From positions 310,001-374,000 of the forward strand of contig NZ_LYWY01000037.1 in NCBI RefSeq assembly GCF_001661915.1: a stretch of DNA of 64,000 nucleotides, read 5' to 3'. The notes beneath the pieces were generated by a model. That model made no database searches and was not told the DNA's origin. It saw only the letters and a list, made by a program, of their open reading frames with translations. Numbering within the stretch: the stretch's first letter is position 1; every line of letters begins with the position of its first letter. The position numbers and the translations under genes are program-made. Positions 53,824 to 62,186 of this stretch are shown here, in pieces. The DNA comes from Croceicoccus pelagius. GTDB taxonomy: Bacteria; Pseudomonadota; Alphaproteobacteria; Sphingomonadales; Sphingomonadaceae.

Positions 53824-55344
53824 TTAATAAAACCAGGGCGCTATCGCCATGATCACGGCGCCTGAGACGATTGCAGCTGCAACCCAGCGAATGTCGGCAC
53901 TCGCGCGGCTGCGATCCGAAGGCGATGAAGCCGGCGGCGTTCTGTCTTGCTCCAACCGGCGGATCGCTGTCCGGATCAGGCGCGGCGCATCATCTCCGAT
54001 CTTGAGCAATTCCCAGGCGACGCCCTGTAGAACGGGAGCCCAGTGCTCGGGCGACAACCGCGCTTGCGCGATTCGAAACGAAGAGCGTCGCATGGCATGC
54101 GTCAGGTCGAAATCCGGTTCAATTTTCGACAACACGCCGTCCATCGTGATCAGCGCCTTGAAGATCAGGAGAAGATCGGGTGGTAACGTCATGCGCTCGT
54201 CGCGCATCAGCCCCAGAAAGTCGGTTACCATGGCGCCCAGAACCAATCGACCGCTGCCATGGCGCGCGATCAGCCGTTCGGATGCGGAGAGCACGCGGTC
54301 GGCCGGAACGTCGTCGCCCACTGACCACCGCGTCAGCACGTCGGCGAGCTGCGCGGGGCTGCCAGTGCTGAGCGCCTGCACGAAGCTGACGAATTCCTCT
54401 CTCCTGCGCGGAGATACATAACCAACCATGCCCAGGTCCAGCAGAGCTATATGGTTGCCCGGCAGGCAGAGAAGGTTCCCCGGGTGCGGATCGCCGTGGA
54501 ACCGGCCGTTCACCAATATCATGTCGAGCACCATGTCGGCGCCCAGCGCTGCTACTCTGGTCGGATCGAGCCCTGCAGCGACCAGAGCCTGCGCATTGCT
54601 CGGCGGCACACCGTTTATGTAATCCATGACGAGCAACGTCTCGGACGTCCATTCCCAGTGGATTTCGGGCACAACGACGCTCGGCTCGTTCGCGAAATCC
54701 GTCCGCAGACGATCAGCATTGCGCGCTTCATTCGTGAAGTCGAGTTCCTCGACCATCGCGTCCGCAAGCTGCCGCATCATCCGGCTCGGTCCGAAGCGCT
54801 TGGCTTCGGTGCTGCCGCGTTCCGCAAGGGTCGCAATATGCGCAAGGAGCCGGATATCAGCCTCCACCCTCGGACGAATGCCGGGCCGGCGGATTTTGAT
54901 CACCACCGCGCGCCCGTCGTGCAGCGTCGCACGATGGACCTGCGCCATGGAGGCCGCCGCCAGCGGTTCTGTATCGAATTCCGCAAAGGTGCATTCGGGC
55001 GCCTCACCAAGCGCCTCCTCGACAATCGGTCGCAACTCCTCGAAGGGAAGCGTCGGCGCCTTGCTATGCAATTGCTCGAGTTCGGCGATCCATTCCGGAG
55101 ATAGAAGATCGGCGCGTGTCGCCAGGATCTGGCCGAGCTTCACGAAGGTTGGCCCAAGCTCTTCCATGGCAAGGCGGGTGCGCCGAGGCAGGCTATGTGA
55201 CGACCCGTCGCCGGCATCGTCGCTGCCCGTCCGGTCCAGTCCTATCCGCGCCAGCAGAAGGCCGAGTCCATAGCGGGAAGTGACGCTGAATATTTCCTCC
55301 AGGCGCTTCCGGTCCCGGCGTGCGATACGAAGGGTCTTTAACAT
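53824..55344 (-). CDS. ABC1/UbiB-family atypical kinase
   Basis: 506-residue protein of the ABC1 (UbiB/AarF/COQ8) atypical kinase family. The N-terminal KxGQ motif is present in FVKLGQILATRADLLSPEW; catalytic-loop GRFHGDPHPGNLL and metal-binding LLDLGMVGYV are intact. A C-terminal hydrophobic helix (about 485-504) anchors it in the membrane. Housekeeping members support ubiquinone synthesis. Its place as cargo beside metal-resistance genes suggests an accessory copy; the benefit is unclear. Confidence 0.9.
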   Translation of the reverse strand: MLKTLRIARRDRKRLEEIFSVTSRYGLGLLLARIGLDRTGSDDAGDGSSHSLPRRTRLAMEELGPTFVKLGQILATRADLLSPEWIAELEQLHSKAPTLPFEELRPIVEEALGEAPECTFAEFDTEPLAAASMAQVHRATLHDGRAVVIKIRRPGIRPRVEADIRLLAHIATLAERGSTEAKRFGPSRMMRQLADAMVEELDFTNEARNADRLRTDFANEPSVVVPEIHWEWTSETLLVMDYINGVPPSNAQALVAAGLDPTRVAALGADMVLDMILVNGRFHGDPHPGNLLCLPGNHIALLDLGMVGYVSPRRREEFVSFVQALSTGSPAQLADVLTRWSVGDDVPADRVLSASERLIARHGSGRLVLGAMVTDFLGLMRDERMTLPPDLLLIFKALITMDGVLSKIEPDFDLTHAMRRSSFRIAQARLSPEHWAPVLQGVAWELLKIGDDAPRLIRTAIRRLEQDRTPPASSPSDRSRASADIRWVAAAIVSGAVIMAIAPWFY

Positions 55345-55764
55345 GGCTTAGCATATGGGCACGCTGCAGCTTCTGTTCCACAGCTAACTTGCTTGGGTGA
55401 TCGCGCCCAATTGTCCAAGCGGAGAAAATCTGGCGTAGCTTATCCCACGTGGGGGTTGCGTTGCGGCCATGTTGTCCGCTGCACTGAAAGGCTATTTAAG
55501 GTCCAGCGACGTCGGCTTTCCACGCTAATTTTCGGGCGTCATCAATACGATATTGACTTCCCGAGTTCGACCGTCAGCACGCCTGCACTCGATGACAAAT
55601 CATGGGCCGTTAGCTGCCAGTCTGAAATGGAGCGACTCCAGGCGATAGCCGACGGTCCGCTTCGCGTCCCGCTAACATCGCGCTCGCCTCATCATTAGCG
55701 AGGACGTTGTCAGTTTCCGGCATTCCAGCCCGCGTTTTGCCTCCTCTACCTCAAGCGGCACATG
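55345..55764. other. Intergenic gap without a supported gene
   Basis: 420 bases between two minus-strand genes. It is lower in GC than the genes around it. One open frame of 101 codons exists on the plus strand (55393-55698), but it has no ribosome-binding site or family-like text. I see no strong hairpin or repeat. It may be a scar of cargo insertion. Confidence 0.5.
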
Positions 55765-57696
55765 CTAGGCTGCCCTCGCTGTCTGCGCTGCCCGCCAATT
55801 CAGCCAGAACCCGGCTGCAAGGGCGGCGGCCGTGAGTATTTGCGCAATCACCGTTTCCCTCGTCGGGATCAGGCCAAGCATGTCGACGTGTGGAACGGCG
55901 AGGAACGGGGTGACATCGATGATCCCGCCTTCCTGCAGTCCCCCGATGCCCTTCCCGGCGAGCACCACGGCGAGGATCGCAATGAGGATCGAGCTGTAGG
56001 TGAAGAACGTCGAGATCGGCAGCTGCCGGCTGTAGCGCAGCATGGCGACCGCAATGATGGCCAGAAGAACGGTCGCCGCCACCGCGCCGCCGGCAACGGC
56101 GCCGCCGTTTCCGTCTGTCCAGAGCGCGGTGTAGAAGAGGATGGTCTCAAACACCTCGCGATAGACCACGACGAACGTCAGGCCGAACAGGAACCACAAT
56201 GACCGCTGGGATAGGGCGGCGCTCATGCGTTCGGCAATGTAGCGCTGCCATGCACCCGCCTGTGCCTTGCCGTGCATCCAGATGCCCACCGAGAGGAGGA
56301 CAATGGCCGCGAACAGGGAGCCGAACCCTTCCGTGAGCTCCCGGCTCGCCCCGCTGATGCTGATCAGGTAGGTCGCTGCGAGCCAGGTGGCGGCGCCCGC
56401 CAAGAGAGCAGCGATCCACCCGCCATGAACGTAGCGCATGGCGTCCTGCCGCTCGGCCTTCCTGAGGAAGGCCATCATGGCGATGACGATGAGCAAGGCC
56501 TCGAGACCTTCGCGAAGCAAAACCGTGAAGGCCCCGATGAAGGACGACGCCGAACTGGCGTTTTCCGGCGCCATTTCCGTCTCGGCGTCGTCTAGCAGCC
56601 GCAGGACTTCGTCCACCTGCTGACGCACATTGCTCACCGGCTGCTGATCGTCGATCCTCGAGCGCAGCTCGGCCATTGCGGCTTCGATCGAGCGCATCAG
56701 TGCCCCGTTGCGCGCGGTCAGGATCGGCTCCACCGGCTCGAAGCCGTCGAGATACGCGGCGAGGGCGAGATCCTCGGCGCTGGAGAAATGACCCACTTCG
56801 TATGCAGCCAAGGTCTCTTGCAGCCGGTCCCGCGCAATACCGAGTGAGCGTTCCGCGCCGCTGCCAAGGACTTGCGGCTTTCCGCGAAGGAATGCCGTGA
56901 GGGCAGTGCCCTCAGCCGAACCGAGGCTTTGCTCGAGTTGCGCTGTTGTGAGGCTGACGAGCGCTCGCATGTCAGGCACGGCCGCTTGCGCCCGAGGGTT
57001 GGCCCAGACCTGCTGGCCACGGGCGGCGAGTTGCTCGGGGTAGGCATACCGCCCCACGTGGAAGGCCAAAGCCCAGCGGTCCTCCACCGGAAGATGGGCA
57101 AAGGACTCCATGGCGGTGCCCTCAAGCCCCTGTTCGATCACCTGGTAGAGCGCGAACACGCTCCGCTCTCGCGCCCGCGCCCGATCTGTAAAGTCGATCG
57201 GCGGCGGGTCCATGCCTGCCGACTCCAGCCCGCGGCCGTTCCCGCTTGCACCATGGCAACTCGAGCAGTGCTCCGCATAAAGGGCCGCGCCCCGGGCGAG
57301 ATCTGGCGCCCCGGGAGGGGCAAGGGGCACCGGATAAGCTGCGAGGAGATCGCGCCCGAGCGCGCGTGCCGAGATGGCCACCTGAAGTGGAGGCGCTTTG
57401 GCGGCGATGATGTCCTGTAGTGTCTCGGCCTCGCTGACGAGCGACGCACGTGCTGTCGTGGGCGGGAGTTGCGCCAGCCGCTGCCGCACACTGGCCGAGA
57501 ACTCGACCATCTCGACATACTCGGCCTCGTTGATGACACGGCCCTGCGCAACGGCTCCGGAGTAATCGACCGCGATGTAGTCGAGCAGCCGCCAGATGGT
57601 TTGCGCAGGGGCGGTCTGTGCATGGGCCGGCGAGACTGCGGCAAACGCAAGCAGAACCATCAGGAACGCCTGGCGCAGGAAGCTCGCCGGCTTCAT
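55765..57696 (-). CDS. FTR1-family metal permease fused to a cytochrome c domain (PbrT-like)
   Basis: 643-residue inner-membrane protein. A signal peptide (1-26, ending PAHAQ) leads to a periplasmic part with a cytochrome c domain (CSSCH at 144-148, with a downstream Met as likely sixth ligand). The C-terminal half (about 385-640) is an FTR1 permease of seven helices with both REx-x-E metal motifs: REGLE (395-399) and REVFE (513-517). Cytochrome-FTR1 fusions of this kind include the lead-uptake protein PbrT and iron permeases. It overlaps the CDF gene by 4 bases. The MerR gene next door favours a heavy-metal (lead or cadmium/zinc-like) role. Confidence 0.9.
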   Translation of the reverse strand: MKPASFLRQAFLMVLLAFAAVSPAHAQTAPAQTIWRLLDYIAVDYSGAVAQGRVINEAEYVEMVEFSASVRQRLAQLPPTTARASLVSEAETLQDIIAAKAPPLQVAISARALGRDLLAAYPVPLAPPGAPDLARGAALYAEHCSSCHGASGNGRGLESAGMDPPPIDFTDRARARERSVFALYQVIEQGLEGTAMESFAHLPVEDRWALAFHVGRYAYPEQLAARGQQVWANPRAQAAVPDMRALVSLTTAQLEQSLGSAEGTALTAFLRGKPQVLGSGAERSLGIARDRLQETLAAYEVGHFSSAEDLALAAYLDGFEPVEPILTARNGALMRSIEAAMAELRSRIDDQQPVSNVRQQVDEVLRLLDDAETEMAPENASSASSFIGAFTVLLREGLEALLIVIAMMAFLRKAERQDAMRYVHGGWIAALLAGAATWLAATYLISISGASRELTEGFGSLFAAIVLLSVGIWMHGKAQAGAWQRYIAERMSAALSQRSLWFLFGLTFVVVYREVFETILFYTALWTDGNGGAVAGGAVAATVLLAIIAVAMLRYSRQLPISTFFTYSSILIAILAVVLAGKGIGGLQEGGIIDVTPFLAVPHVDMLGLIPTRETVIAQILTAAALAAGFWLNWRAAQTARAA

Positions 57697-58331
57697 CGCG
57701 GCTCGCTCAGCTCCTTGCGAGCATCGCCGATGATCTCCCAGGCCGAATGGAGGAACACGACCGCGATCGCGGCCGCAACGAGGAGGTCCGGCCAGGCGCT
57801 TTCGAGCCAGAACACCAGCCCGGCCGCGATGATCACGGCCACGTTGTTGATCGCGTCATTGCGCGAGAACAGCCAGATCGCCCGCGCCTGTGCGTCGCCG
57901 CCTTCACGAAACTTCGCGAGGACCAGCGCCGCTGTGACGTTCACGGCCAGAGCCGCGATGCCGATGCCCCCCATCAGTTCGGCTTCCGGCGGCACCGCGT
58001 TCATCGCCCGCCACACGGCCATGCCAAGCACCCACACGCCGAGTAGCGCCAGGAAGATGCCCTGGGTGAGCGCGACCTTGGCCCGGGTCCTTTCAGCCCA
58101 CGAGAGCGCGAGCAGACCGACGAAGGTGATCGAGCCGTCGCCGAGGAAGTCGAGGGAATCTGCCTTCAGCGCCTGACTGTCGGCGAGGAAGCCGCCGACC
58201 AGCTCGATCAGGCCGAAGCCCACATTGAGGATGACGACGATCCATAGCGCCCGGCGATAGGCCGGATCTTTCGCTGCTTTCTGCGTGTCGCCATGACAGC
58301 CGCAGCCGGATTCCTGGTTCGAATCACTCAT
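57693..58331 (-). CDS. Cation diffusion facilitator-type metal transporter
   Basis: 212-residue CDF-family membrane protein from ATG 58331 (MSDSNQESGCGCHGD). The N terminus has a possible metal-binding CGCH. Six transmembrane helices are seen; the TM2 metal site lies in LKADSLDFLGDGS and the TM5 site in RNDAINNVAVI. The cytoplasmic C-terminal domain of CzcD-type proteins is missing, so it is a short CDF. It should export a divalent metal against protons. It is the first gene after the MerR-type promoter. Confidence 0.9.
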   Translation of the reverse strand: MSDSNQESGCGCHGDTQKAAKDPAYRRALWIVVILNVGFGLIELVGGFLADSQALKADSLDFLGDGSITFVGLLALSWAERTRAKVALTQGIFLALLGVWVLGMAVWRAMNAVPPEAELMGGIGIAALAVNVTAALVLAKFREGGDAQARAIWLFSRNDAINNVAVIIAAGLVFWLESAWPDLLVAAAIAVVFLHSAWEIIGDARKELSEPR

Positions 58332-58338
58332 GCGGGAG

Positions 58339-58369
58339 CCTATAGAACCTCCAGTCACTGGAGGATCAA
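58339..58369 (-). promoter_or_regulatory. MerR-type promoter and operator of the metal genes
   Basis: Read on the minus strand, -35 TTGATC (58369 to 58364) and -10 TATAGG (58344 to 58339) are 19 bases apart, the long spacer typical of MerR-controlled promoters. The spacer holds a perfect dyad CCTCCAGT-C-ACTGGAGG (58348-58364 on the plus strand). The CDF start is 7 bases beyond the -10, so the transcript would be nearly leaderless. Confidence 0.85.
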
Positions 58370-58379
58370 GGGCGAGGCG

Positions 58380-58787
58380 ATGGCGAGGCTGATGATTGGG
58401 GACCTGGCACGGCGGACGGGGACCAAGATCAACACGATCCGTTTCTACGAAGAGATTGCGCTGATGCCTCGGGCAACCCGGACCGATTCTGGCCGCCGCA
58501 CCTATGATGAAGACGATGTCCGGCGGCTCGGCTTCATTCGCAATGGGCGGGAGCTCGGCTTCTCGACCGACGAGCTGCGGTCCCTGATCTCACTATCCGA
58601 GCAACCGGAGAGGGACTGCGGCGCCGCTGCTGCGATCGCTCGAAACCACCTCGCCGACGTCGACGCGCGGATTGCAAGGCTCCTCCGACTGCGGGAGGAG
58701 CTGCAGCAAGTCGCGACCACCTGCGAGGGGGGCCGAATGGCCGATTGCCGTGTTATCGATGGGATCGCTGATGGTGGCGTCTCTTGA
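58380..58787 (+). CDS. MerR-family heavy-metal regulator (CadR/PbrR-like)
   Basis: 135-residue regulator from ATG 58380. The N-terminal winged HTH (IGDLARRTGTKINTIRFYEE, RRTYDEDDVRRLGFIRNGRE) is followed by a dimerisation helix and a metal-binding loop with Cys in ERDCGAAAA and the pair in TCEGGRMADCRVID (seven residues between). This Cys pattern fits divalent or soft metals such as Pb, Cd or Zn. It is divergent from the transporter operon and shares its operator. It would twist the 19-base-spacer promoter on metal binding. Confidence 0.92.
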   Translation: MARLMIGDLARRTGTKINTIRFYEEIALMPRATRTDSGRRTYDEDDVRRLGFIRNGRELGFSTDELRSLISLSEQPERDCGAAAAIARNHLADVDARIARLLRLREELQQVATTCEGGRMADCRVIDGIADGGVS

Positions 58788-58969
58788 GCTCGCCGCGGGT
58801 TCAGGAGAACGGGCGAGTATGATCGTTCTGCTGCGACTGGGCGCAGACCTGCCTCAACGGGACGACCACTTACCCACAGCAGACACTCACAGCTTTCGTT
58901 GTCGGCTGCTTCTGAACCGCGCGATTTAGCGACCGAATGTCGCACTTTAAGGCGCATAACGGTCATCAT

Positions 58970-59041
58970 TGAACGAGAGGAGAGGGAGCTTTGCTCTTCC
59001 TGAGCCGGGACATTTTCGCCCCGGTCATCAGGAGAACTCCC
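58970..59041 (+). promoter_or_regulatory. Structured leader of the ardC-like gene
   Basis: TCCTGA (58998-59003) pairs with TCAGGA (59028-59033), part of the ribosome-binding site; inside it CCGGG (59005-59009) pairs with CCCGG (59020-59024). A separate hairpin GAGC-TTT-GCTC (58986-58996) lies just before. The block GAGAGGAGAGGGAGC is close to that of the strawberry-notch leader. Confidence 0.6.
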
Positions 59042-59971
59042 ATGACCAAGTCCCGCCGCATTGCTTCGACATCGCCAGCCCAGCGAATTACCGCCGCAAT
59101 TATCGAGAAACTCGAGCACGGCACAAAGCCCTGGGTCAAGCCATGGCGCGGTGTGCCCGTCTCGCGGCCGTTGCGCTCTTGCGGGACGCCCTATCGCGGC
59201 ATGAACACCTTCTGGTTGTGGATGGTGGCCGATGGCTGTGGCTACGCCTCGCCCTACTGGATGACGTACCGTCAGTGTCAGCAGCTCGGCGGACAGGTCC
59301 GCAAGGGTGAGAAATCGACCATCGCGATCTTCTACAAGAGCTACACCAAGGAGGTCGAGAACGCCGAAGGCGAGGCCGAGACCGAGAACCGGCGCGTGCT
59401 CAAGGCCTATGCCGTGTTCAACGCCGACCAGTGCGATGGCCTCCCCGAGTTCTATCATCCCAAGCCGCTGGTTGCCGCGCTGGAGCCCGAAGGGCGCGAA
59501 GAGCGGCTTGATGTCTTCTTTGCCCAAGTGGGCGCCAACCTGCGCCATCATGGTGCGCAGGCCTATTACGAACCGCTGCCCGACCGCGTCACCATGCCGC
59601 CAGCCGAACTCTTCGAAGCCTACGACCACTACTACGCGACACTCGCGCACGAGCTGTCGCACTGGACGGGGCATTCCTCGCGGCTCGACCGCGATCTCAA
59701 GAACCGCTTCGGCAGCGAGGCCTATGCTGCCGAGGAGTTGATCGCCGAACTGTCCTCGGCTATTCTCGGCGCTGAACTGGGGCTTCCGGTCACCCACCTC
59801 GACCATCACGCCAGCTACATCGCGTCCTGGCTCAAGATCCTCAAATCGGACGAGCGCGCGATCCTCACCGCCGCGGCCAAGGCCGAAGAAGCGGCCAGCC
59901 TGCTGCTCGGACTGGGCGGATACCAATCAAGCGAAAGCGAGGCCGACATCGATCTCGCTGATGCAGCCTGA
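59042..59971 (+). CDS. ArdC-like antirestriction protein with zincin metallopeptidase domain
   Basis: 309-residue protein from ATG 59042 (MTKSRRIASTSPAQRITAAI). Residues about 10-130 are an ArdC N-terminal ssDNA-binding domain (KPWVKPWRG; GTPYRGMNTFWLW; GGQVRKGEKSTIAIFY). The C-terminal zincin domain has HELSHWTGH (zinc ligands), and EELIAELSSAILGAELG provides the third ligand Glu. Proteins of this type protect incoming conjugative DNA from restriction. It lies first in the plus-strand block after the metal cargo, followed by an unknown gene 11 bases on. Confidence 0.93.
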   Translation: MTKSRRIASTSPAQRITAAIIEKLEHGTKPWVKPWRGVPVSRPLRSCGTPYRGMNTFWLWMVADGCGYASPYWMTYRQCQQLGGQVRKGEKSTIAIFYKSYTKEVENAEGEAETENRRVLKAYAVFNADQCDGLPEFYHPKPLVAALEPEGREERLDVFFAQVGANLRHHGAQAYYEPLPDRVTMPPAELFEAYDHYYATLAHELSHWTGHSSRLDRDLKNRFGSEAYAAEELIAELSSAILGAELGLPVTHLDHHASYIASWLKILKSDERAILTAAAKAEEAASLLLGLGGYQSSESEADIDLADAA

Positions 59972-59982
59972 GGAGCAGTGAG

Positions 59983-60423
59983 ATGGGACGTTCCGTCAGC
60001 TATCCGACCGGCTCCACGGTGGCGTTTCGCCTGCTTGATGAGAGCGAAGACGAAGATATTGACTGGGCCTACGAATGCCTCGTCGAAGAGGTCATCGATA
60101 CCACGAAGGCGGCCTTTCCTTCCTTTGAACGCATCGAAGGATGGCGCGGCCGCGAGGACCGCATCCTCCTTCGAAATGCCTTCGCTGATTGCGGCATATC
60201 GACCTATTGCGGGCTCGCCGCGATCTGGCTCGCCGAACGCGACGATGCCCGATACTGGGAGGCGGATTTCTACATCCCACGAACGGCAAGGGCACGGCAC
60301 TGGCTCGCCCAGGTGTCAGGAACGTTCATCGACCTGTTCGGCGAGCTGCGCATGGTCGGTCGCTTCTCGAATGGTGAAGCGATCTTCGAGCGCTCCCGAT
60401 CCGCCTGCGACACCGGGTGCTGA
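59983..60423 (+). CDS. Unknown element protein, 146 residues
   Basis: Starts at ATG 59983 after GGAG, 11 bases behind the ardC-like gene, so it is probably co-transcribed. The acidic N terminus (LLDESEDEDIDWAYECLVEE) is followed by a mixed alpha/beta sequence with several Trp and Cys; the tail (SACDTGC) holds two more Cys. No family is recognised. Being coupled to an antirestriction gene, it is a candidate anti-defence or establishment protein. Confidence 0.7.
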   Translation: MGRSVSYPTGSTVAFRLLDESEDEDIDWAYECLVEEVIDTTKAAFPSFERIEGWRGREDRILLRNAFADCGISTYCGLAAIWLAERDDARYWEADFYIPRTARARHWLAQVSGTFIDLFGELRMVGRFSNGEAIFERSRSACDTGC

Positions 60424-60467
60424 TCCTGCCTCATCCCTGACCGCCGGCAGAGGCCCTTGGGCCGGTC

Positions 60468-60557
60468 GGGGCGTGCCGCAACCTGCGGCCCGTCGGCCCG
60501 TGTTGCCCGCGCCAGCCTAGGGCCGCAGGTTTCCCGCTACGCGGTGCGGCACGCCCC
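60468..60557. repeat. Long two-part inverted repeat (24-bp stem)
   Basis: GGGGCGTGCCGCA (60468-60480) is the perfect inverse of TGCGGCACGCCCC (60545-60557), and the adjoining ACCTGCGGCCC (60481-60491) is the perfect inverse of GGGCCGCAGGT (60520-60530). Only a 14-base insert (60531-60544) interrupts one side. The structure is in the gap before the DUF2493 gene and far too long for chance. Confidence 0.85.
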
Positions 60558-60560
60558 TTG

Positions 60561-60642
60561 TCCCGGCCCTGATCGGGCTCCGGCGGACAAGGCCGAGGCA
60601 ATGGTGCCTCCTCTCCTTGTCCCAGCGATCAGGAGACACCCC
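60561..60642 (+). promoter_or_regulatory. Leader of the DUF2493 gene
   Basis: CCTGATC (60568-60574) pairs with GATCAGG (60627-60633), again covering the ribosome-binding site GATCAGGAGACACCCC before ATG 60643. GCCC-TGATC-GGGC forms a smaller hairpin around the first arm. Confidence 0.5.
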
Positions 60643-61578
60643 ATGTACGACAGCTTCATCGACCAATTGAACGGTCTCGATCTCTCAGGCCTCAGCATCA
60701 GGCCAGCCCCATTCAACTCAACCGACTTTCCCTGCGAGGATGCAATCGACCAGACGCTTGGCGCCGTCTGGTCCGACCTTTTCGCGATGTATTCCGACAC
60801 GGCCCTGGAGGCTGATGCCGAGGACATAGCCTGGGGCGTGGTCAATCTCTTCCACCGCGCTGCAAGCCGCAAGTCAGCTCAGCTTGATCGGGCCGGCGAC
60901 GAGATCCGGGCCCTCCTCGCATCCGCCGATGGATCCGAGGTACATTCGAGCAATCTGGAAGAACAGATCGAGCGCGCGCAGGCTGCCGAAGCCAGCATGC
61001 TGGCCTTTGAGCAGATGCGCGAGGCGGCGGCAGCACTCTACCGCGACGAGACCGGGTCTTCGTGGAAGCCTGTTTCTGGCTCGCGCACGAGCCATTCGCG
61101 CCACCTTACCTCGGCTGTGATTGATGCCCGCGATTTCCTCCGCGCACGCGCCGAGAACCGGCGTCATGCCCTCATCCCGGAGGGAACTCCAATCGTCTTC
61201 GCCGGTGGTCGCCAGAGCTTCGAGAGCGCCGAGGACGCGCGCACCTATGCGGACAACATCTGGGCGACGCTGGACAAGGTTCGCGATGTGGTTCCCGATC
61301 TCTTTCTGGTCCATGGCGGCGACGGCAAGGGAGCTGATCGCCTGGCAGCGAGTTGGGCTGAACGTCGCGAAGTGCAGCAACTGACCTACTCGCTTGATCG
61401 TCGGCTTGGTGCCCGCGCCGGGTTCAAGCGCAACGAGCAGATGCTCTCACTCAATCCGCGTTATGTCGTCGCCTTTCCGGGCAATGGCGTCACCGAACGA
61501 CTGGTGATCGATGCCAAGACGCGCCGGATCACCGTGGTCGATCGTCGCGGCCTCTTGGGCACTTCTCCCGGGTCCTGA
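60643..61578 (+). CDS. DUF2493 (YpsA-related SLOG-fold) protein
   Basis: 311-residue protein from ATG 60643 (MYDSFIDQLNGLDLSG). The C-terminal part (about 180-300) is a DUF2493 domain of the SLOG superfamily: PIVFAGGRQSFESAEDA, FLVHGGDGKGADRLAASWAE and PRYVVAFPGNGVTERLV. SLOG domains bind nucleotides or nucleotide-derived signals. The N-terminal 170 residues are helical and unassigned. It is common on alphaproteobacterial mobile elements; its role is unknown and could be in sensing or blocking host defence. Confidence 0.87.
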   Translation: MYDSFIDQLNGLDLSGLSIRPAPFNSTDFPCEDAIDQTLGAVWSDLFAMYSDTALEADAEDIAWGVVNLFHRAASRKSAQLDRAGDEIRALLASADGSEVHSSNLEEQIERAQAAEASMLAFEQMREAAAALYRDETGSSWKPVSGSRTSHSRHLTSAVIDARDFLRARAENRRHALIPEGTPIVFAGGRQSFESAEDARTYADNIWATLDKVRDVVPDLFLVHGGDGKGADRLAASWAERREVQQLTYSLDRRLGARAGFKRNEQMLSLNPRYVVAFPGNGVTERLVIDAKTRRITVVDRRGLLGTSPGS

Positions 61579-61648
61579 GGGGCCCTTCATCATCTGCATC
61601 TGAATTGCCTGGATGTGCATTCGGCGCCGACCCGACTATGGACCGGTC

Positions 61649-61918
61649 ATGCAACTTGACGATCTGCTGCAGCGCTACTTTGCCACAACCGACCTCTCCG
61701 GGGTTTCTCCCGACACCTTTGCAGCCGGCATCGAGTATTGCCGGGTCGATCTCGGCCTTGAGGAGGACCGGGGCAAGCGCTTTGCGCTGTGGTCGTTCCT
61801 GCACATGTTCGGGTCCGCCCCCGATCTCGATGTGGCGTTCGAGAACGAGGAGGATCGGGAAGCAGCCCGCAACTTCATGGATCTCCTGGCAGCATCGGAG
61901 GGTGATGGGGCAGGCTGA
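61649..61918 (+). CDS. Small unknown element protein, about 89 residues
   Basis: From ATG 61649 (MQLDDLLQRYFATTDLSGVS); an in-frame ATG at 61613 would add 12 residues, and neither has a strong ribosome-binding site. The protein is acidic and helical (YCRVDLGLEEDRGKRFALWS) with no recognised domain. It lies 70 bases after the DUF2493 gene in the same direction. Confidence 0.65.
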   Translation: MQLDDLLQRYFATTDLSGVSPDTFAAGIEYCRVDLGLEEDRGKRFALWSFLHMFGSAPDLDVAFENEEDREAARNFMDLLAASEGDGAG

Positions 61919-62186
61919 TTGCATCAGGGTCTTGGCACCTTCAGACCCACACCCGACACCCATCCGGCTTTCTTCGCGAACAGTCCTGAACCAGGTCAGC
62001 TGAGGACAGCAACCCGTTCCTTTCCGGCCGTGTGGTCGCGCTTCGCGCGCCTGCCCGCACCACCCGTCATGAACAGGTTTCCCTTGGAGCTTCGCTCCTG
62101 CGGTGCAGTCCTCCCATGCCCTGCTTCTTAGGCAAGTTCGCAAGCCGGAGATGGTCTCCGGTTTGAGGAACCGAAGGACTTACACC
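61919..62186 (+). promoter_or_regulatory. Structured 268-base region upstream of ssb
   Basis: No gene is seen. Perfect hairpins are GGAGC-TTC-GCTCC (62086-62098) and CCGGAGA-TGG-TCTCCGG (62145-62161), and a GCGCTTCGCGC element lies near 62038-62048. The long structured gap directly before ssb resembles in layout the single-strand promoter regions of conjugative-plasmid leading regions. The start codon ATG 62187 has a GAAGGA site. Confidence 0.5.

Noticed and set aside
55393-55698. 101-codon plus-strand open frame in the cargo gap
   Set aside because: No ribosome-binding site, no family-like sequence, mixed composition; kept only as a gap note.
58502-59926. 474-codon minus-strand open frame
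   Set aside because: Antisense to the merR and ardC-like genes and across the structured leader; no domain.
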